Of a stretch of DNA of 64,000 bases, positions 7,776 to 17,232 are shown in pieces. The first letter of the stretch is position 1, and every line of letters begins with the position of its first letter. Origin of the DNA: Peptococcaceae bacterium UBA5752 (GTDB lineage Bacteria; Bacillota; Dehalobacteriia; UBA4068); assembly GCA_002419055.1 (NCBI GenBank), contig DIFI01000007.1:1-64000 (forward strand). The letters run 5' to 3'. The notes under the pieces were generated by a model that saw nothing but the letters and a program-made list of their open reading frames with translations, was not told the DNA's origin and did not search any database. Both the position numbers and the translations under genes were made by a program.

Positions 7776-9032
7776 ATGGCCTATGCGAAAGAACAAAGAC
7801 TTGTACTTAATAATTATGATAAAATTAACCCCACGTCGATTGATGAATACGTTATACGAGGCGGTTTTCGGGCGTTAAGAAAAGCTTTATCTATGAGTTC
7901 CGCAGAAATAATCCAGGAATTAAAGATATCTGGGTTGAGAGGCCGCGGCGGTGCCGGCTTTCCTACCTGGCTGAAATGGAGTTTTACAGCACCGATTGAA
8001 GTAGACCAGAAATATATTATCTGCAATGCCGATGAGGGTGAACCGGGTACTTATAAAGATAGGCTGATTATGGACAAAGACCCCTATCTATTGATAGAAG
8101 CGATGACAATTGCCGGCTTTACGTTGGGGGCAACCAAAGGATATATCTATGTTAGAGGTGAATACCCGCACTCCCAAAAAATTCTTAACACGGCAATAGC
8201 TAATGCTAAGATGGCTGGTATGATGGGTAACAATATTTTCGGCTCCGGATTTGATTTTAATCTGCAAGTATTCTCGGGTGCATTTGCTTTTGTCTGCGGC
8301 GAAGAGACTGCCATTATCGAATCTATCGAAGGCAAGCGCGGTGAACCACGGATTAGACCTCCTTATCCCGGTGTTGTCGGCTTATGGGGTAAGCCGACCG
8401 TAATCAACAATGTGGAGACTCTTGCAAATATACCTGCAATCATAAACAATGGCGGAAGATGGTTTGCCAATATTGGTGCTATCAAATATCCCGGTACTAA
8501 AATAATGACTTTAAGCGGTGATGTAGCAAATAAAACCTTTGTCGAAGTGCCAACAGATACTACCCTTTACGATATAATTTATACTTTTGGTGGCGGAGTA
8601 GTAGGCGGTAATTTCCAGGCCGTCCAAGTTGGCGGTAATTCGGGTGGACTATTACCGGCATCTTTGCTGGAAACGGCTATCGATTTTGATTCAATGCAAG
8701 CTATTGGCGGCAGCCTTGGCACAGGAGCGGTATTTGTGATTAATGATAGGCACGATTTACTGGATGTCGTTAAAAATGTGGCTCATTTCTTTACAGAGGA
8801 ATCCTGCGGTAAATGTACTCCCTGTCGGGAAGGCTGCCAGCGGCTATATGATTTTATGAATAAAGTCTGCGAGGGGGAAGCTACGGCAAAAGATCTCCAG
8901 ATAGCAGCGGGTTTAGCCCGGGTTATGAATAAAACGGCATTATGCGGATTAGGCCAGGCTGCACCAACCCCTGTGCAGACAGCCATTAAATTTTTTGGCA
9001 AAAAGTTTGAAGAAAGAATTAATGCAAAATAA
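7776..9032 (+). CDS. [FeFe] hydrogenase NuoF-like FMN/NAD-binding subunit (HydB/HndC core)
   Basis: 418 aa. The FMN/NAD-binding motifs GRGGAGFPTWLKW and NADEGEPGTYKDR are present, as are the [4Fe-4S] ligands ESCGKCTPCREGC and the late CGLG cysteine. It is shorter than HydB/HndC, which has an extra N-terminal [2Fe-2S] domain and a C-terminal two-[4Fe-4S] ferredoxin domain; both are absent here, leaving the bare NuoF core. It lies 25 nt after the NuoE-like gene with a strong GGAGGGAGGG site. It would oxidise or reduce NAD(P)(H) in the complex. Confidence 0.92.
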   Translation: MAYAKEQRLVLNNYDKINPTSIDEYVIRGGFRALRKALSMSSAEIIQELKISGLRGRGGAGFPTWLKWSFTAPIEVDQKYIICNADEGEPGTYKDRLIMDKDPYLLIEAMTIAGFTLGATKGYIYVRGEYPHSQKILNTAIANAKMAGMMGNNIFGSGFDFNLQVFSGAFAFVCGEETAIIESIEGKRGEPRIRPPYPGVVGLWGKPTVINNVETLANIPAIINNGGRWFANIGAIKYPGTKIMTLSGDVANKTFVEVPTDTTLYDIIYTFGGGVVGGNFQAVQVGGNSGGLLPASLLETAIDFDSMQAIGGSLGTGAVFVINDRHDLLDVVKNVAHFFTEESCGKCTPCREGCQRLYDFMNKVCEGEATAKDLQIAAGLARVMNKTALCGLGQAAPTPVQTAIKFFGKKFEERINAK

Positions 9033-9079
9033 CCAGGATAGTTATTCTTGGGTTTTCATAAAAAGGAGTGATTAATAAG

Positions 9080-10825
9080 ATGGATATGGTTACAGCGATC
9101 ATCGATGGATGCGGAGTAGAAGTTGCTAAAGGTACTACTATACTTGAAGCAGCCAAAACAGTGGGCATCAAAATCCCTACTCTTTGCTACCATCCCGATC
9201 AGTTTATAAAAGCAAATTGCCGTGTATGTGTAGTTGAAGTTGAGGGAGTACAGTTATTGCAGGCAGCTTGTGCCACAGCGGTTAATGAAGGTATGGTGGT
9301 TAAAACTAATACATCAGCAGTTCGTGATGCAAGAAAAACAATATTGGAACTAATACTTGCACACCATCCCCAGGATTGTTTACATTGTATTCGTAACCAA
9401 AAGTGCGAGTTGCAAACACTTGCTTCGGAGTATAATATCCGTGATATTCGTTTCGATCAAGTAGATCGCGGACTGGCCCTGGATCTTACAAGCCCCAGCA
9501 TACATAGAGATCCAAACAAATGTATTAAATGCGGCCGTTGTATTGAAGTATGCGAGAGAGTACAAACTGTTGCCGTTTACAGTAAATACGACAGAGGTTT
9601 TGATGTTGGCGTTGCGCCGGCATTAAATCTAGGATTGGGCGATGTCGCCTGTATCAATTGCGGTCAATGTGTTCTGGCTTGCCCGGTTGGCGCAATTTAT
9701 GAGAACGACCAACACGACCAAGTTTGGGATGCTATTAATGATCCCGAAAAACATGTTGTTTGCCAAATGGCTCCGGCTATCCGTGTCGCCTTAGCGGAAG
9801 AATTTGGTTTAAACTCCGGTGAGTTGCAAATGGGCAAAATTGTTGCCGCTCTGCGTCAAATCGGTTTTGATAAAGTGATGCATACCAATTTTACTGCTGA
9901 CTTAACGATTATTGAAGAAGGCAACGAGCTGTTGCAGAGAATTAATAACGGTGGCAAACTACCGATGATTACATCATGCAGCCCCGGCTGGATTAAATTC
10001 TGCGAGCATAACTTCCCGGATTTTCTGGAGAATCTCTCGACCTGTAAATCGCCGCAACAAATGTTTGGTGCCTTAGTCAAAACATATTATGCCGAGAAAT
10101 CCGGCATAGATCCCGCTAAGATTTATAGCGTGTCCTTTATGCCCTGTACAGCCAAAAAGTATGAATGTGCAAGACCTGAAATGAATAGCAGCGGTTATCA
10201 AGATGTTGACGCAGTGCTCACCACGCGCGAATTGGCCAGAATGATCAGAGAATCCGGTATTGACATCGTCAATATTGCTCCGGAAGAATTTGATGCACCG
10301 ATGGGTATTTATACAGGTGCTGCGGTGATATTTGGTGCAACAGGTGGCGTTATGGAGGCTGCGCTTAGAACGGTTTATGAAGTTGCAACAGGCGATACCT
10401 TAAATGACATCAACTTTACAGCTGTCAGAGGTATGGAAGGTATTAAAGAAGCAACTGTTAATTTGGCAGGTACTGAAGTAAAAGTTGCTGTCGCGCATAC
10501 AACAGGTAATGCCCGTAAACTTCTGGAAGCTATCCGCGCCGGCGAAAAGTTCTATCATTTCATTGAAGTTATGGCGTGTCCCGGTGGCTGCATTGGCGGT
10601 GGCGGTCAACCGATCGGCACAATCAATGAAAAACGGCAATTTCGTATTGATGCAATATACGAGGAAGATTTAGGTTTGCCGATGCGTAAGTCTCATGAAA
10701 ATCCTGCAATAACCCAAATTTACGAAGAATTCCTAAAGACTCCTTTAGGTCATAAATCCCATGAGTTACTGCACACTCATTATACAAAACGTTCACTTTA
10801 TCCGTTTAGTAAAGAACAATTGTAA
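9080..10825 (+). CDS. hydA: [FeFe] hydrogenase catalytic subunit (HydA/HndD type)
   Basis: 581 aa from ATG 9080. The in-frame GTG at 9068 is part of the AAGGAGTG ribosome site. The order is: N-terminal [2Fe-2S] domain (LCYHPDQFIKANCRVCVVE); a His/Cys [4Fe-4S] site (HHPQDCLHCIRNQKCEL); two ferredoxin-type clusters (CIKCGRCIEVC, CINCGQCVLACP); and the H-cluster domain with L1 TSCSPGWIKF, L2 MPCTAKKYE and L3 MACPGGCIGGGGQP. All H-cluster cysteines are present. As the last gene of the operon, it completes a three-subunit NAD(P)H/ferredoxin-linked hydrogenase. The HydEFG maturases are not in the window. Confidence 0.95.
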   Translation: MDMVTAIIDGCGVEVAKGTTILEAAKTVGIKIPTLCYHPDQFIKANCRVCVVEVEGVQLLQAACATAVNEGMVVKTNTSAVRDARKTILELILAHHPQDCLHCIRNQKCELQTLASEYNIRDIRFDQVDRGLALDLTSPSIHRDPNKCIKCGRCIEVCERVQTVAVYSKYDRGFDVGVAPALNLGLGDVACINCGQCVLACPVGAIYENDQHDQVWDAINDPEKHVVCQMAPAIRVALAEEFGLNSGELQMGKIVAALRQIGFDKVMHTNFTADLTIIEEGNELLQRINNGGKLPMITSCSPGWIKFCEHNFPDFLENLSTCKSPQQMFGALVKTYYAEKSGIDPAKIYSVSFMPCTAKKYECARPEMNSSGYQDVDAVLTTRELARMIRESGIDIVNIAPEEFDAPMGIYTGAAVIFGATGGVMEAALRTVYEVATGDTLNDINFTAVRGMEGIKEATVNLAGTEVKVAVAHTTGNARKLLEAIRAGEKFYHFIEVMACPGGCIGGGGQPIGTINEKRQFRIDAIYEEDLGLPMRKSHENPAITQIYEEFLKTPLGHKSHELLHTHYTKRSLYPFSKEQL

Positions 10826-10842
10826 ATATATTATGCTTCTGC

Positions 10843-10878
10843 AAAAAGGGTTGAGATTACGAATCTCAACCCTTTTTT
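10843..10878 (+). terminator. Intrinsic terminator of the hydrogenase operon
   Basis: A 16-bp perfect stem (AAAAAGGGTTGAGATT with its complement) around an ACG loop, ending in TTTTTT. It is strong, and A/T symmetry also lets it serve the minus-strand ligD remnant. Confidence 0.92.
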
Positions 10879-10883
10879 ATTAT

Positions 10884-11682
10884 TTATATTTTGTATCCGC
10901 CTGACAATCTTGAGGGTTCTTTATCATTGCGTAGACCCTTATATACTGGCTGTCTTAAGCCGCCGCCGGACGTATTCTTCATGAATTTAACTGTGCAGAA
11001 AAGTTTAGGTTCAAGCCAAACCATGCCTTGATTTCCGTGTGTTTTTTGTGCAAACGGGGAGTCGCTGATTTTTTTACCGTTAGAGATTATTCTAAAATCA
11101 TGGCTGGAACACCTAAGGTTACATGTCCCTTATATATTAATTCGTTTACGCTGTATTGGCCTAAGATAATGCTGATAATATTGTCTTGGTTTTGGATATA
11201 GCCGCAAACTACAAAATCATCGTCAAGCAGATTTTTGATCTCAACCCATTCCTTTGTCGGTTTGCCAATATAATATTTGCTGGTTTTTAGCTTGGCTACT
11301 ATTCCTTCAACTCTTCCTTTTCAGTAAGGTTATAAAAAGCAATACCATCTTTTTCTATATATCTCGAAACCGCCAAACGGTCATTTTCAGTTATTTGGCT
11401 TTGGAGAATTTCTTTGCGTTGCATTAAAGTTAAATCCGTCAATTGCTGGCCATTTGAATATATTATATCAAAAGCGGTAAATGTCACCGGCAATTGGGCT
11501 ACAGCAAAATTGATTCTTGATTTATTGGACAGTAGAGCCCGGCGCTGTATCTCCGCAAAATCAGGTTTTCCGTCTTTGATTATTATTATCTCTCCATCTA
11601 ATATCGTGCGTTGTTTGATCTGCTGATGAATATTTTTGAGTTCGGGGTAAAGATATCCATTAGGCGCCTTTTGCTCTTTCAA
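10884..11682 (-). pseudogene. ligD: Decayed ATP-dependent DNA ligase LigD (ligase domain remnant)
   Basis: Conserved LigD ligase-domain sequence is spread over three reading frames. 11682-11299 encodes the central part (YPELKNIHQQIKQRTILDGE, the AEIQRR motif). A frameshift near 11305 leads to an EGIVAKLKTSKYYIGKPTK-type stretch. A second shift near 11095-11110 leads to the OB-fold end (EPKLFCTVKFMKNTSGGGLR), which stops at 10884. The N-terminus, including the adenylated lysine motif and any polymerase or phosphoesterase domain, is missing. The remnant overlaps the 3' end of ku by 23 nt, as in a ku-ligD operon. It should not give an active ligase. Sequencing error could explain a frameshift but not the missing N-terminus. 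Confidence 0.85.
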
Positions 11683-12427
11683 TGCTCTTTTGCAGGGCTT
11701 CCATCAAGTCTATAACGTTGGTTTGCGGCTCCGACTCTTTAGCGACAACTTCTTTGCCGGCAATTTTTGTTGCCACTAATTCACGCAGTTTGACCTGATA
11801 TTCATCTTGATACTCTTCAGGATTAAAAGGCGTATTCATGGAATTTATCAGTGTTTTAGCCATCGATATTTCTTGATCGGAAATAGCAGGTTTATTATAA
11901 GTCGTTGGTATTTCTTTGATATCATCGTTGTAATACATGGTCTGCACCAACATGCCATCCTGACGGGGAATAATGGCCAACATTGTTTCCTTGGTGCCAA
12001 ATACCGTCTTGCCGATAGCAACTTTTTGCTCTTCCATCAGAGCTATGCGCAGCAGATCAAAGGCCTTATCCCCGCCGGCCTGTGGTATGCTATGATAAGT
12101 TTTATCGTAATAGATAGGAGAGATCTGATCAAGACTGGTGAAATGCAATATCTGTATGGACCTATCTTTTTCCGTTTTGATTTTTTCCAAATCATCATCG
12201 GTAATAACTACATAACTATCCTTGTCATACTCGTAGCCTTTTACAATATCTTCATTTTTTACCTCTTTGCCGCAGTGCCCGCAAATCTTTTTATACCGAA
12301 TGCGTTGGAAATCTGCATTATGAAGTTGGTTGAAATGAATATCATTATCCTGAGTTGCCGTGAATAGATTAACGGGAATTGCCACCAACCCAAAAGAGAT
12401 AACTGTTTTATATGCTATAGCCATCAT
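11660..12427 (-). CDS. ku: Ku protein for non-homologous end joining
   Basis: 255 aa, close to the bacterial Ku length. It begins with the family signature MAIAYKTVISFGLVAIPVNLF and has the ring-forming beta-barrel core, with an unusual CGHCGKEV cysteine pair at about residue 50. The C-terminal region (about 225-255) is short and Lys/Arg-poor compared with Ku proteins with extended basic tails. It would bind DNA ends and recruit LigD, but the adjoining ligD is broken, so any partner must be encoded elsewhere. Two adjacent ATGs (12427, 12424) follow a GAGGTGG site and either could be used. Confidence 0.9.
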   Translation of the reverse strand: MMAIAYKTVISFGLVAIPVNLFTATQDNDIHFNQLHNADFQRIRYKKICGHCGKEVKNEDIVKGYEYDKDSYVVITDDDLEKIKTEKDRSIQILHFTSLDQISPIYYDKTYHSIPQAGGDKAFDLLRIALMEEQKVAIGKTVFGTKETMLAIIPRQDGMLVQTMYYNDDIKEIPTTYNKPAISDQEISMAKTLINSMNTPFNPEEYQDEYQVKLRELVATKIAGKEVVAKESEPQTNVIDLMEALQKSIERAKGA

Positions 12428-12490
12428 ACCACCTCAAATTTTTGTATCATTAAAATTAGTTTATCCTCAATTATGCACTATTAACAAAAA

Positions 12491-12515
12491 CGTTGTACTT
12501 TTTAAGAGTACAACG
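12491..12515 (-). terminator. Intrinsic terminator after DUF2892 gene
   Basis: CGTTGTACT (12491-12499) pairs with AGTACAACG (12507-12515), with T-runs on both sides, so it can act in both directions. On the minus strand it follows the DUF2892 gene by 8 nt. Confidence 0.8.
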
Positions 12516-12522
12516 TTTTATT

Positions 12523-12966
12523 TTAGAAATTTGTGCCGAGAGGCTTTCCATCTATTTTTGAAAAGTCGCCGCGTAAATATTTAATTGCTGATTTTTCCTC
12601 ACAGATTTCATCAGGTGTTCTTACACCCATTCTTCTTATTAACGATAACGGCGGGCACCAACCAATCAAAGCATGTTGTAATAAGAAAAAGCTTACCAAT
12701 CCGGTTGCCAAAAACCATCTGCGATCTGAAGTAAAGCCTAAAATTGAGCTGATCAAGATCAATGAAGCTGCTTTGGCTTCTAGTACTCTTTCGGTATCCC
12801 ATTCACGATCTAATTTATTAATTCTATCGCTGAGTGTATTAATATCTGTACCGACAAATTTATCGACATTTTCGATGGTCTTGTTCTTTATGATATTATT
12901 AATTTCGAAATCGGTATGCATCTCCACTCTTTTACTACAGGGTGGAATTTTTTCTGTTATAGACAT
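12523..12966 (-). CDS. DUF2892 (YgaP-like) membrane-domain protein
   Basis: 147 aa. The N-terminal half (about 1-60) is hydrophilic and includes a DRINKLDREWDTERVLE helix. Residues 62-110 hold two closely spaced hydrophobic helices and the DUF2892 motif HALIGWCPP. The domain is found alone or fused to rhodanese domains, and its biochemical role is not settled. The remaining 35 residues are cytoplasmic and charged. It is preceded by a good AAAGGAG site and is monocistronic. Confidence 0.78.
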   Translation of the reverse strand: MSITEKIPPCSKRVEMHTDFEINNIIKNKTIENVDKFVGTDINTLSDRINKLDREWDTERVLEAKAASLILISSILGFTSDRRWFLATGLVSFFLLQHALIGWCPPLSLIRRMGVRTPDEICEEKSAIKYLRGDFSKIDGKPLGTNF

Positions 12967-13143
12967 AATAATACTCCTTTTAAAAGTTCATTGTTTGTAT
13001 TATGGCTGTTTAATAAAATTATGATACTTAAATCTTTTATGACATTCACAAAAAATCTCGTTCTTGTTCATGTTAATTTCATACTAATAAAATATTATAG
13101 CAATATATTTTATTGACTTTATTTAATCAAGAAGGAGGTCAAT

Positions 13144-14202
13144 TTGAAAACAGCAATTATCATCCCTGCTTTGAATCCCGATCAAAGGCTTTTAGATCTC
13201 GCCCAGAAACTTCACGGAATTTGCGACAGTGCTATCATCGTTGTTGATGATGGTAGTAGTAGTAATATAGAGTGCCATTCTTTATTTGAAAAATTGGAAT
13301 CTGACTTTAGCTGTGATGTAGTTCATCATGCTGTGAATATGGGCAAGGGTGCTGCCCTTAAAACAGGGATTCGCTATGCAATACAAAAATATCCGGAATC
13401 TCTGGGCGTTGTTACTGCTGATGCGGATGGCCAGCATCTACCCAGAGATATTGCTCGAATCGCCGGTTCATTATCAGATCATCCCAACAGCTTAATTTTA
13501 GGCGTACGTGATTTCTCATTGGCCAATGTTCCGTTTAAAAGCCGCTGGGGAAATCGTATTACTTCTATCGCTTTTTATTTAAATTCACATATATATTGTA
13601 AGGATACTCAAACAGGTCTGCGAGGTATTTCCATGCAATTGGCCCAATTTTGTTTATCTATTCCCGGCGATCATTTTGAGTACGAAATGAACGTATTAAC
13701 CGCGGTTGCAAAAAAAAGAATACCCTTAGTAATGCTTGCCATTTCAACAGTTTATTTAGAAAATAATATCTCATCACATTTTCATCCGGTCCGGGATTCT
13801 ATACGAATTTATTTTAATATTATCAAATTTGGCATTTCTTCACTTATTGGCGCAGCTACTGATGTTACTATTTTTACGCTGCTGACATATAGTATTTTTG
13901 ACAGAACATCTGCGGGAATATTCGCATCAACAATAATTGCCCGCTGTATTGCCGGTCTTGTCAATTTCACAATAAATAAAAAATGGTCTTTTGCTTGTCG
14001 TGGCAACAGCTTTAAACAAGCGGTAAAATACTTTATTTTATTTATATCATTAATATTATTAAGCTGGTCTTTTGTCACGATGCTCTCTTATTTGCCTATT
14101 AATCTCACATTGTTGAAGATGTTAACTGACAGCGGGCTCTTTCTATTTAGCTATTATATTCAAAAGAAATATATATTTAATAATTTAAATCCGGCAATAT
14201 AG
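13144..14202 (+). CDS. Family 2 glycosyltransferase with C-terminal GtrA-like membrane domain
   Basis: 352 aa, starting at TTG 13144 four bases after GGAGGT. Residues 1-210 are a GT-A fold transferase (polyprenyl-phosphate-hexose synthase type) with IIVVDDGS and the metal site TADADGQHLPRD. Residues 225-350 form four predicted transmembrane helices of the GtrA/DPMS type (INKKWSF motif at about 280). Such fusions move sugars onto or across polyprenyl-phosphate carriers for surface glycans. It is first in a three-gene operon with a phosphodiester glycosidase and a small membrane protein, which supports a cell-surface polysaccharide role. Confidence 0.88.
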   Translation: MKTAIIIPALNPDQRLLDLAQKLHGICDSAIIVVDDGSSSNIECHSLFEKLESDFSCDVVHHAVNMGKGAALKTGIRYAIQKYPESLGVVTADADGQHLPRDIARIAGSLSDHPNSLILGVRDFSLANVPFKSRWGNRITSIAFYLNSHIYCKDTQTGLRGISMQLAQFCLSIPGDHFEYEMNVLTAVAKKRIPLVMLAISTVYLENNISSHFHPVRDSIRIYFNIIKFGISSLIGAATDVTIFTLLTYSIFDRTSAGIFASTIIARCIAGLVNFTINKKWSFACRGNSFKQAVKYFILFISLILLSWSFVTMLSYLPINLTLLKMLTDSGLFLFSYYIQKKYIFNNLNPAI

Positions 14203-14229
14203 GAACTTAAGAAAGGCAGTATTATTTTA

Positions 14230-15150
14230 ATGTTAAAATTCTTTCAAAAGCCGTATAGATGGGCGTTAATATATACGATTATAATGGCAATATCAATTAC
14301 GTATGTCTTGCTGGATACGTTTGTGATTCCGCAAGCGGAAACGCGGATCGATATATCCTCTGAAACGGAAGATACTGAAAACAATGATACAGAAAGCAAT
14401 GATACTTCCTACGCTATTATTACCGAAAACTCCTATGAGGATGAAAACATTCAGATTACCATCGATACGGTGCGCGAATATGATACTAACGTATATATTG
14501 CCAATATCCAAGTCTCCGATGTTAGTTATTTAAAAACAGCATTTGCCGATAACACATATGGCCGCAATATCAAAGAGACCACATCGGACATAGCCGAAGA
14601 CAACGACGCAATCTTTGCCATTAACGGTGATTATTATGGATTTCGAAATTACGGGTTTGTAATTCGTAATGGTGTCTTATACCGAGATACAGCAGGGGAA
14701 GCGGGAAGTGAGGATCTTGTAATTAATAGTGCCGGTAATATGTCAATTATAGATGAGAATGAAACAGATATACAGACACTTGTCGAAGACAACGCATGGC
14801 AAGTTTTATCGTTTGGTCCCACTTTAATCAATGATGGAGAGATAACCGTCACCGCAAGCAGCGAGGTAAGCAAATCCATGAATACAAATCCACGTACAGC
14901 TTTTGGCCAAGTGTCTGCGCTACATTATATTTTCATTGTTTCTGACGGACGAACAAGTGAAAGTCCCGGTTTATCCCTGCTTGAATTGGCCCAGATATTT
15001 TATGATAATGGCTGTAACGTTGCATACAATCTTGACGGAGGCGGTTCCTCTACAATGTGGTTTAACGGACAGGTCATAAACAACCCGACTACAAACGGAG
15101 ACACTATTTCCGAAAGGAGCATCAGTGACATTGTATACATCGGATATTAG
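14230..15150 (+). CDS. Membrane-anchored phosphodiester glycosidase (NAGPA domain)
   Basis: 306 aa. One N-terminal membrane anchor (about residues 12-32) precedes an acidic Asn/Asp/Thr-rich linker (about 40-62). The NAGPA catalytic domain follows, with conserved stretches NGDYYGFRNYGFVIRNG and NLDGGGSSTMW near the C-terminus. The family (phosphodiester alpha-GlcNAcase and bacterial YomE/YngK-like exopolysaccharide proteins) cleaves phosphodiester-linked sugars, and here the domain would face outwards. It lies 27 nt after the glycosyltransferase gene and overlaps the next gene, so the three likely act together on a surface glycan. Confidence 0.87.
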   Translation: MLKFFQKPYRWALIYTIIMAISITYVLLDTFVIPQAETRIDISSETEDTENNDTESNDTSYAIITENSYEDENIQITIDTVREYDTNVYIANIQVSDVSYLKTAFADNTYGRNIKETTSDIAEDNDAIFAINGDYYGFRNYGFVIRNGVLYRDTAGEAGSEDLVINSAGNMSIIDENETDIQTLVEDNAWQVLSFGPTLINDGEITVTASSEVSKSMNTNPRTAFGQVSALHYIFIVSDGRTSESPGLSLLELAQIFYDNGCNVAYNLDGGGSSTMWFNGQVINNPTTNGDTISERSISDIVYIGY

Positions 15151-15547
15151 TAAAACAAATTATCATCGGCAATTAAATAAGGCAATAACCGCTTATATTG
15201 CAGTTACTGCCTTTTGCATTGTATTTGATAGGGTTTATGCCTTATTCGGTCACGGAGTTTCTTCCGCCTCTATGTCATTAATGTTTCTCTATCCCCTTAT
15301 TGGCGGTGTATTATTATTTATACTGTTAAGAATTTTTGTACCATATGCAGTTGATATAAAATACTATCGCTTATTTGTCAACTGTTACAATTCAGGTATT
15401 GCTACACTAACTTTGGCAAGCGCATTAGATGGTGTATTTGAGATTGCCGGAACTTCTTCATCGTATCTAATCTTCTTTAGTGTTTCCGGATGGTTATTAA
15501 TAATATTAGGTTTAATTACATTAATAACTAATTTATTTAAATTTTAA
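15125..15547 (+). CDS. Four-helix membrane protein, function unknown
   Basis: 140 aa, starting at GTG 15125 inside the 3' end of the preceding gene (26-nt overlap) with an AAAGGAG site 5 nt upstream. It has four predicted membrane helices (about 22-42, 55-75, 88-105, 115-137) and an almost uncharged sequence. I do not recognise the family. Overlap with the glycosidase gene implies co-expression and a likely partner role in the same envelope process. Its stop lies only 5 nt from the convergent pyrG stop, leaving no room for a separate terminator. Confidence 0.7.
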   Translation: MTLYTSDISKTNYHRQLNKAITAYIAVTAFCIVFDRVYALFGHGVSSASMSLMFLYPLIGGVLLFILLRIFVPYAVDIKYYRLFVNCYNSGIATLTLASALDGVFEIAGTSSSYLIFFSVSGWLLIILGLITLITNLFKF

Positions 15548-15552
15548 GCGTA

Positions 15553-17148
15553 TTATCCTAAAGATCCCTGTACCAGCCCTATAAATAATGGATGAGCTTT
15601 GTTGGGACGGCTCTTAAATTCCGGGTGATACTGAACTCCTACATAAAATGGATTATCCTTGATTTCGATTGTTTCAACCAGCCTGCTGTCAGGAGATGTG
15701 CCGCTGATTATTAAACCTGCGTTTTCAAGCATGTCGCGGTATTCATTGTTGAATTCATAGCGATGACGATGGCGTTCATTAATTATGGTTGCTTGGTAGT
15801 ATTTTTCCATGGTTGTGCCGCTTTTGATGTGGCAAGGATAGCTACCAAGTCTTAAGGTACCGCCCTTATCAATTTCGTCGTTCTGACCCGGCATAAAGTC
15901 AATGACTTTATAATCTGATTTTTCGTCAAATTCTCTTGAATTTGCGTTTTTGAATCCCAAAACATTACGGGCAAATTCAATGACAGCTACCTGCATACCA
16001 AGGCAGATACCAAGATAAGGCATAAAGTTTTCTCTGGCATATTGAGCAGCAAGCACCATGCCCTCGATCCCACGATTTCCGAAGCCACCGGGAACAATAA
16101 TGCCGTTGATTTCAGCAAAAATTTCTTTAAAATTATTTTCGTCGACGGTTTCGGAATCAATCCAATTAATTTCAACTTTGGCACCTAGAACATAGCCGGC
16201 ATGTTTCAATGCCTCTGCAACCGACAGGTATGCATCGTGAAACTGTACGTATTTGCCGACGAGGCCGATCGTAACTGTTTTATCCCGGCATTTGATTCGG
16301 TGGATAAGCTGCTGCCACTCGCTAAGTTCTGGCGGTGTTGTTTCAATTTGCAGCTCCCGGCATACGATATCCGAAAAGTGGGATTTTTCCAGCATTAGAG
16401 GTGCTTCGTAAAGAACCGGAATGGTAATGTTTTCAAATACACAATCCGGCTTGACATTACAGAAGTTAGCGATCTTACTGAAAATATTTTTATCCTCAAT
16501 ATGCTCATCGCACCTTAAGACTATAATATCAGGTGTAATTCCCATGCCTTGCAATTCTTTGACCGAATGCTGGGTCGGTTTTGATTTGTGCTCGCCCGAA
16601 GCTTTCAGATAGGGGACAAGCGTTACATGGATATAAAGCGAATTTTCACTGCCAACTTCATGTCCAACTTGTCTGATTGCTTCGAGAAACGGTTGGCTTT
16701 CGATATCGCCTGTTGTGCCGCCGATTTCCGTAATTACAACATCGGCATGGGTTTTTTTACCAACGCTGTAAATGAATTCTTTAATTTCGTTAGTTACATG
16801 GGGAATTACCTGTACTGTTCTTCCAAGATATGCACCGCGGCGTTCTTTGCTAAGCACGTTTTCATATACTTTTCCGGTGGTTAGGTTGGAAAACTTATTT
16901 AGATCCTCATCAATGAAACGCTCGTAATGTCCGAGATCCAGATCTGTTTCTGCGCCGTCCTCCGTGACATATACTTCACCGTGCTGATAAGGGCTCATTG
17001 TACCGGGATCGACATTAATGTATGGATCAAGCTTTTGAGCTGCAACTTTAAGGCCTCGTGATTTCAACAACCGACCGAGTGAAGCCGCTGTTATGCCTTT
17101 GCCAAGGCCGGAAATAACACCACCTGTCACAAAAATATATTTTGTCAT
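15553..17148 (-). CDS. pyrG: CTP synthase
   Basis: 531 aa, full length. The N-terminal synthase domain opens with KYIFVTGGVISGLGKGITAA and contains QKLDPYINVDPGTMSPYQHGE and EIGGTTGDIES. The C-terminal class I glutamine amidotransferase domain has the nucleophile in PYLGICLGMQ and the catalytic His/Glu in VQYHPEFKS. It converts UTP, glutamine and ATP to CTP. It is monocistronic. The leader contains no pyrimidine-dependent pyrG attenuator (C-rich initial transcript plus hairpin) that I can identify. Confidence 0.97.
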   Translation of the reverse strand: MTKYIFVTGGVISGLGKGITAASLGRLLKSRGLKVAAQKLDPYINVDPGTMSPYQHGEVYVTEDGAETDLDLGHYERFIDEDLNKFSNLTTGKVYENVLSKERRGAYLGRTVQVIPHVTNEIKEFIYSVGKKTHADVVITEIGGTTGDIESQPFLEAIRQVGHEVGSENSLYIHVTLVPYLKASGEHKSKPTQHSVKELQGMGITPDIIVLRCDEHIEDKNIFSKIANFCNVKPDCVFENITIPVLYEAPLMLEKSHFSDIVCRELQIETTPPELSEWQQLIHRIKCRDKTVTIGLVGKYVQFHDAYLSVAEALKHAGYVLGAKVEINWIDSETVDENNFKEIFAEINGIIVPGGFGNRGIEGMVLAAQYARENFMPYLGICLGMQVAVIEFARNVLGFKNANSREFDEKSDYKVIDFMPGQNDEIDKGGTLRLGSYPCHIKSGTTMEKYYQATIINERHRHRYEFNNEYRDMLENAGLIISGTSPDSRLVETIEIKDNPFYVGVQYHPEFKSRPNKAHPLFIGLVQGSLG

Positions 17149-17232
17149 GTTTTTGCTCCTTTCAGCTCCGTTATTTGCTTATATAAATAAATCCATTGTA
17201 GCCTTAAACTTGCATTTAAAGATAATAGTTCT

